Positions 58,371-64,000 of a DNA stretch of 64,000 nt are shown in pieces. The translations under genes and the position numbers were made by a program. Source of the stretch: Phlyctochytrium arcticum (taxonomy: Eukaryota; Chytridiomycota; Chytridiomycetes; Chytridiales; Chytridiaceae); the NCBI GenBank assembly GCA_025602905.1, contig JAHLKI010000004.1, forward strand, positions 1-64,000, written 5' to 3'. Under the pieces are notes generated by a model, which worked only from the letters and a program-made list of their open reading frames with translations, was not told the origin of the DNA and did no database searches. How positions within the stretch are numbered: the first letter of the stretch is position 1; each line of letters begins with the position of its first letter.

Positions 58371-59089
58371 ATCGGATTCTCCCACAGGTAGTACGCAGCT
58401 CAGGAGGAGCTCACACCTACACACTTTAACACATATACCCAACTTGGGATTGATACATCTTCATTATAGAGAAAAGTGGTCCCAATTATTTACAATCAAT
58501 TTTTACGCTTGCTCCGATCGACCTGAAAATGAAAACCAGTCACAATCTTACCCTCGAAATTCATCCTACAAACTCTTGGTCCAAACTGCCTATCCCGTAG
58601 CTACATGCAATCCTTATGGGTATCTACTGATACCATCCAGTCATTCAAGACGGGCCATCGGTGTTGTTTCGGAGCAAACGTATTCCAGCGTTGATATATC
58701 GCTCACGGCTGTTGCGAAAAGACAACTGGTCATACCTTCCTCCCAAAAGTCATCCCACATTATAGTTGCAACTGACACGATAAATCAAACATACGGCAAT
58801 GAGTGGGACCATGGACGTCAGACTAATACATTTTCAAATATCTTCGATGTGGCAGTATCCAGTACAATCGCCCAACCGCTATCATGAAAAAGCCAGTCTT
58901 TTTCATTCACAACACCAAGTTTTGGTAGGCATTGCATTCGCACGTCGATTTGGCCATACAGGACGCCAGCTATATGACGGTCACGGACGGAGATGACGTG
59001 GGGGGACTGGTGGTGGCCAAGGTAGGGCACGCTGAGGTGATGTGGTAAAGGCTATTCTCACGGACCAAAGTCTTTGAGTGCGTCTGGCA

Positions 59090-59400
59090 GGAGCTTTCCT
59101 CTACGGCGGACGACACTTGCTCAATGAGAGGGTTAATATACTTGTTGAGACGGGCCCAATCACACGCTGAGAAATGCGCCCCGTGACTACTGTGGGACGG
59201 AACCCAAAGAGATGACATCGAAAATAACGGAAACATGCAACTAATTGAAAGACATTGGGTGCAACAGGAGGGGGACGAAATTTCCAAGCTTGCCCACCAA
59301 CGCCCTCTGACAGGAATACAGTGTGCATGTCCTGCCGACCCTCGTTTAAGTTGGAGGGAAAACTAAGTTGGAGGGAAAACTACCCAGATACATCAGTGAA
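59090..59400. repeat. 3' flank of ankyrin copy 4, related to 53500..53740
   Basis: Shared words with the 3' flank of copy 3 are gtgactact, acggaaacatgcaact, tgaaagacattgg and tcctgc.gaccctcgttt. The duplicated unit therefore extends at least 350 bp past the gene end. Confidence 0.7.
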
Positions 59401-59470
59401 AGCAGAACAAATTTCTGGTTTGCGTGTCAACTTTCACAAGCGCAGAAAAATCGTTGAGGCAAAAAGCCAG

Positions 59471-62121
59471 TCACTCTTCGTCGGAAGAATCACTTTCATA
59501 AATGTCGGTCTCTAGATCATCATCTTGCAGTTTCCCCAGGAGGTCGGGCTGTGCAAATCGGCGAGTGTGATCAAAGTACACATAGGCATCATCCTCTGCC
59601 AAAAATAACTCTGCGTCCCGAAGGTGGACCCGCTGTAGGCTTGGAGTTACCGGGAATATCCGTTGCCAGTTGGACTTCTTATGCATAGTGTTGCAGCCAA
59701 CCCTAATATTGTCGGTGTTTAAATTGACAGGCCGCTCGTCATTTTCGCCGCCATCGTCGCGCCATCTAGCTCGCTTGGCTTTCTGTAACTTGTGGTATAA
59801 ACAATCTCCGCACATGGCATGTCCCTCGGGATTAAAGACGAGGGTGGTGTAGTTTGCAGCGATTCGCGCCGAGCCACGGCATGATGTTCTCGTTATTTCG
59901 CTGGATGGAGGAACAAAGGTCGGGTCAGCAAACAGCACGCCTTCGTTTTCGAGGTCGCCTTCGTCAGTATCCATGGCGTCCGATTCCGAATCCGCGTCCG
60001 AAATTCCGAGATAAACGCAAATAGATTCCATGGTGGCATGCTTCCCTATCACATGGTCGTGGCGGACGTTTACACACGTGCATTTGTCGGGGTTGAGGTC
60101 ATGATAAATCGCCGGGACCAACATCTCAGTAAAATCTTGATGTGGGTAAGGAACTCCTATCTTCCTGCAGTATCGGAGAAAAACATGGTCATTGGCGATG
60201 AATGCAGGTTCCAATAGTATAATCGAAAGCTCAGTTGCGTCGTGACCGCTAATGGTATATTGAGTTTGTCTGAGCAGTTCCAGAGCGACATAATCCCCCT
60301 CATCAATCGCGCGTTTTACTGCGCTTCGCCAAAGTGGTTCGTCGCCAATGCGGATAATACACTTTGGAGAGGGCCGTTTGGATTGATGAATTATTACATT
60401 TCCGGCAGTCGACGATGGAACCAAGGATCGGACAACATCGTGAAGTCCTTGTTCAACAGCGATCCCGAGCCAACGCCTTTTCAGTCCGTCGTGAGCGTAA
60501 AAGACACCACCATCAGGATATGAGGGCCCAGTTAGCGCGTCTCGAATAACTGAAAACAAAACTGGCTCTTTTCGTTCAAGGGCTTCGGTACAGATAGTAG
60601 TACCAAGATAGGTGGGAATACTATGGCAGTCTGGTAGTGCTGCACATGTCACCAGCTCGTCTCGAAGGTCCTGCCTTAGCGATGCGTGATGGTTCCCATC
60701 AGCCATCAATCTCACGGTAAGCAAGCATATGCGACGCAAGGCGGCCAGCACAGCTGGGTGCGTCTCCAGATCAAGACCAATGGGGGTCACAACTGTTTCC
60801 ATGGGCCGTAATCTCGAGTCGAGTATCAGATTAAAGAAAACGTCAGACAGTGCGGACACTTCCCATCTTAACGCCGGACTGTTCCTTGTCGGGATCAGAA
60901 GTCCTCGACATCTACTCAATATTCGCGTCAAGGCCGGGCTGCGGGGATGGGAAAAGCAATGTCCGTTAACAAAATAGACCTCGAATCTGGTACATTTTTA
61001 ATCATATGCAAGAGAAGATTCTCCTGCTGATCATTGACGGCTCGGCGCAACGCGAAAACCATGAGGTTGTGATGTGACTTATTCATTTTGAACGCGGGAT
61101 GGCGGAGACATGTTTCAATCACGTTCCAAAAACCCTGGCGGATTGCGTCATAGACGAGCGGACACTGCTGTCCGTCGTAGTGAGTCAAGACATCTAGGTT
61201 ACCGGTACCGCCCAACAGGTTCCACAGACATATAAAGTGAGACTCTTCCCGGGTAAAGCGCAAGTAGAGCAGGATCGTGTGTCGATTGGGAGTAGCTCCG
61301 TGTTGAATCAGAAAATTTGAAGCCTCGGTACGACCACGCCTCACAGCGTTATTAACGGCCTCGTTGCGGTCTTCGTCCGATATCCCATTGGCCAGAAACA
61401 TGCAAAACTCTAAAATTGGTACATTGGCCGCTGTTTTGAAAATCTTGATAACGGCTGATTGTAGTTGGTTTTCGTCCCTTTGCCGTATCTGTTGAACAAA
61501 GTACTTTACCAAGTCAAGGTGCCCGTATGCAGCCGATCATGCAGCATCGCATAATAAATCTGTCAGATCTGGTGCCGACTGTGGCATCTCTGTCAGAGGT
61601 TGGACTACCTCCAATTTCCCAAGTTCGATTGCAATCTCCACCACCTTGTGCTGATTTACGGCGCCATATTCGATAAATGGTTCAATCAGTGGTAGGCTCC
61701 CTTTGCTTATTGCCAATCTAATCGCCGATTGCTCGGCCCATTCATCAGAGATCAGATTCCGCTCCAGCAGTATGCGGAGTATATCAGCTTGCTCGAATCT
61801 CACGGCAGTGTGAGAATAACACTCATGCGACTCCCTGGGCGAATTTTGAAGTCCGGAATCGAGAATCAAACTGACCAAGTCTCGCGACCCAAGCGCTATA
61901 GCGGTCCGAAGGGCAGCGTCTTTCGCAGGAGACATGTACTCCTCCGTCTTGAAACAGCAGAAGCAAAGGTTTTTGTCCAGCGGACGGCCTATGCCGTTAG
62001 GGACATTATCCCACTCTCGGCAGTCCTTCAGAAGCCGCCGAACCTTGGCATTGTCGTTGGCCTTGACAGCTTTAACGAGGGCAATCTGTCGCCGTTGAAG
62101 TTCTATTTGAGTCACCGGCAT
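59471..62121 (-). pseudogene. Ankyrin/Cys-rich family protein, copy 4 (stop and frameshift)
   Basis: The start at 62121 gives MPVTQIELQRRQIALVKAVK. The first 194 codons are open to DLLCDAA, where TGA (61537..61539) replaces a Ser codon. The same frame then continues the family sequence (GHLDLVKYFVQQIRQRDENQ). Near 60946 one base is missing compared with copy 3, after DIAFPIP, and the frame changes. The rest is open to the acidic end DIYESDSSDEE. The Cys-rich part is complete in the last segment (CTCVNV, ARIAANYTT, GHAMCGDCLYHKLQ). Confidence 0.75.
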
Positions 62122-62204
62122 ACTTTTGTCCTGTGCTTCGGATCCAGTCAGAGATCATTTCCAATGCCGATTTCCGCTGATCTTACCTCGCTCCGATATT
62201 GAAT

Positions 62205-62215
62205 TTCCCAGGGAA
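62205..62215. promoter_or_regulatory. Palindrome TTCCCAGGGAA upstream of ankyrin copy 4
   Basis: The same palindrome, 83 bp before the start at 62121, followed by atgcatg. Confidence 0.5.
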
Positions 62216-62485
62216 ATGCATGACGGAATAAACGTATGAATTCATGAATTCGGGAAATTTCGAACAGGCTCTTCCGATTCTTTCCGACTTCCGATCTCTC
62301 CCGATCATTGTAGATCCAAAAACTCCGCTCAGTCCGCTGGCCTAGCCGCTGGCCCAGCCTTGGGTCGTCAAACATCCCAACTAAGGACTTCAACTTCTAG
62401 AACCGGAATAAAACCTCATCGCGCTGGGGTAACGCCTTTTGGGGGGCGCGTCCAGACAGCAAATTGTTGGTAGCCATTTTGACGT

Positions 62486-62945
62486 GCATTTCGACGACCA
62501 GGGACATGCACATACGCGCTATATACCAGCACCGGACGTGGCCAGAAACGAATTCGTTGGATGATTTTGGTAAAGTAGTTTCTTTCCTTGATCCTTTTCA
62601 AGGACTAGTGAATAATTTTTAGCTCTCCCCGAGCTCGACCCGGTGGGATCTCGTCCTCCAGGAATATGCACATACACTGCAAACATCTGAGCCGGCCAGA
62701 AACGGAGTTCTTGGTCAATTCTGGTATAGTACAGGTTCATTTCTTTGATTATTTTTGGAGGACTGTAGACTGTTTGAGGAAGGTTTTTAGCTCTCCCTGA
62801 GTTAGGTCCCGTGGGATATCCACAGCCAGTGACAGGTACATCTGAGGCGGCCAGAAACAGATTTCTTGGTGGATTTTGGTACAGCATAGGTTCATTTCCT
62901 TATAATTTTTGGAATACTCTGGACTGTTTGAGGAAGGTTTTTTAC
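62486..62945 (-). repeat. Three-unit tandem repeat, units about 140-170 bp
   Basis: Units at about 62486..62622, 62623..62790 and 62791..62945 share ggccagaaac, ggtacagcataggttcattt or variants, tttgaggaaggtttttt and agctctccc. The units differ by 20-30%, so the array is old. A fourth related unit lies inverted at 58290. Open frames through it are repeat-derived. Confidence 0.8.
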
Positions 62946-64000
62946 TGCTATGTCCTGCGGCCGATGCCAGTGGGTCCCGCGTAACGGTTGCTTTTTGGCC
63001 GATCGCGCAAAGGTCGCCATGTATGTAAATTTAGAGAACACTTGAAAGGTAGTATAGTAGGATGTGTTTCAGTTGAGTTGAGTTACAGTACTAGTACATG
63101 ATTCCCTTCTTCTTCAGACCAGCTTTGACTGTTTCAGTATATTGCGCAGCATCAGACGAAAGAAAGTACAAATTCAAGCTGGTCAGACCGCACTTGATTG
63201 AAGGATGTAAAGGAAAGGCAATGTCGGCCTGGGGTAAAAGCATACCACCGGTAACAAAATTGGTGCGAGCGCGGATAACAAACACTCAAAGGCAAATGGT
63301 ACCATCCAATTTATCCCCCAATCTGTCCGGAAAGATTTCAGTGGTAAGACTGCGGGCGCGCTAGGGAAGCACCGCCGACATGGGTTTTCCTAATATAATC
63401 ATTGAACTCTAACCTTCACCGCCGTCAACAGTTTGCGCCAGCGTTTTACTACTGTAGTCTCTAACCTAACACATTCCTTTACAATAAAACACTCAAGACC
63501 CCCACCACGGTAGGTCCCTAAGGCCTAACCCAAACCTATGTCGGGCGCACCTCTGGCGCGTTCGACATACAGGATTCTAGATAATTCAGCTGGTTGAGAT
63601 CATAGCACAAAATGACATTGGAGAAAAAAAAGGTGACTTTTGCTGCAAGTGCTGCAAGACAGGCTGCAAGATGGCAAGTTGCTGCGCAGCACCCAAGAAC
63701 CTCGTTCAGAAGGATAGGGGAGAACACGACGATTCCGTGAAAATTGAAATGATAAACAAGAAACTCACTCACGTAAACCAGTTCCATGAGAGGTTTCCAC
63801 AGCAAAATATTGGAAATGGAGGAAAAATACGGCTGGTTTGATAAAGGTGCTGGGGGTAAATTAAGAACCACTGTGGGAGGCGGCTGGGCAACCAACGGTA
63901 AGATCCTGTAAGGACTTTTTCCATTGCTGCTGCGTAGTACAATCCCCCGATTTTTCCAGAGGATACGAACTCCTCCTGAGATACAAACAGAATCTCGTTT
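62946..64000. other. Right end without a supported gene
   Basis: Open frames at 63098..63364 (plus) and 63536..63895 (minus) have no domain, signal or splice pattern that I can support. A gene cut by the window end cannot be excluded. Confidence 0.3.

Noticed and set aside
58159..58887. A 242-codon open frame on the plus strand
   Set aside because: It begins 10 bp after the TATA-like word and runs through a repeat unit shared with 62.5 kb. The translated sequence shows no protein features.

Overview
The window is nuclear DNA from a fungus, most likely a zoosporic one (a chytrid or close relative). Most introns are about 45-70 bp with GT..AG borders. The gene set is fungal: a GCN4/CPC-1-type bZIP factor, a Pbi2-like inhibitor, a Ugo1-like carrier and Pns1. 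It also holds genes expected only where cilia or centrioles exist: a PIH1D3/DNAAF6 dynein-arm assembly factor and a WDR62/MAPKBP1-type WD40 protein. No species is claimed.

Positions 1-30,600 are a compact, ordinary gene region, largely in divergent and convergent pairs. In order: Pbi2-like inhibitor (partial), bZIP factor with two upstream ORFs in its leader, COX10, MED6, UGP1, DNAAF6-like, indoleamine 2,3-dioxygenase, Ugo1/SLC25A46-like carrier, a YML020W-like alpha/beta-hydrolase, PA2G4/EBP1, the WDR62/MAPKBP1-like protein, a small heat-shock protein, a secreted Yellow/MRJP protein, and a Pns1/CTL transporter. I reconstructed exon boundaries by hand from reading frame and family similarity. 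Between the Yellow gene and Pns1 lies a decayed Fanzor (eukaryotic TnpB-like) nuclease, bracketed by a short direct repeat, and next to it a nuclear copy of a mitochondrial cox3 segment.

Positions 31,400-64,000 are a fast-changing, repeat-rich region. After a truncated hAT transposase comes an array of seven secreted phospholipase A2 (fungal/bacterial type) genes. Six lie head-to-tail on the minus strand with duplicated flanks and one is separate on the plus strand. Three are intact, four are broken, and there is one orphan promoter. Next come four long copies (about 890 codons) of an ankyrin-repeat family with a Cys-rich C-terminal part and an acidic tail that I cannot match to a named family. 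Two copies are head-to-head. One copy is intact and three carry a premature stop, a frameshift or both. All four share an 11-bp perfect palindrome upstream of the start. Their flanks carry further duplicated blocks, and a three-unit tandem repeat lies upstream of the last copy.

The most unusual content is therefore the Fanzor relic with its neighbouring mitochondrial insert, the upstream-ORF arrangement of the bZIP gene, and the birth-and-death arrays of secreted PLA2 and ankyrin/Cys proteins.
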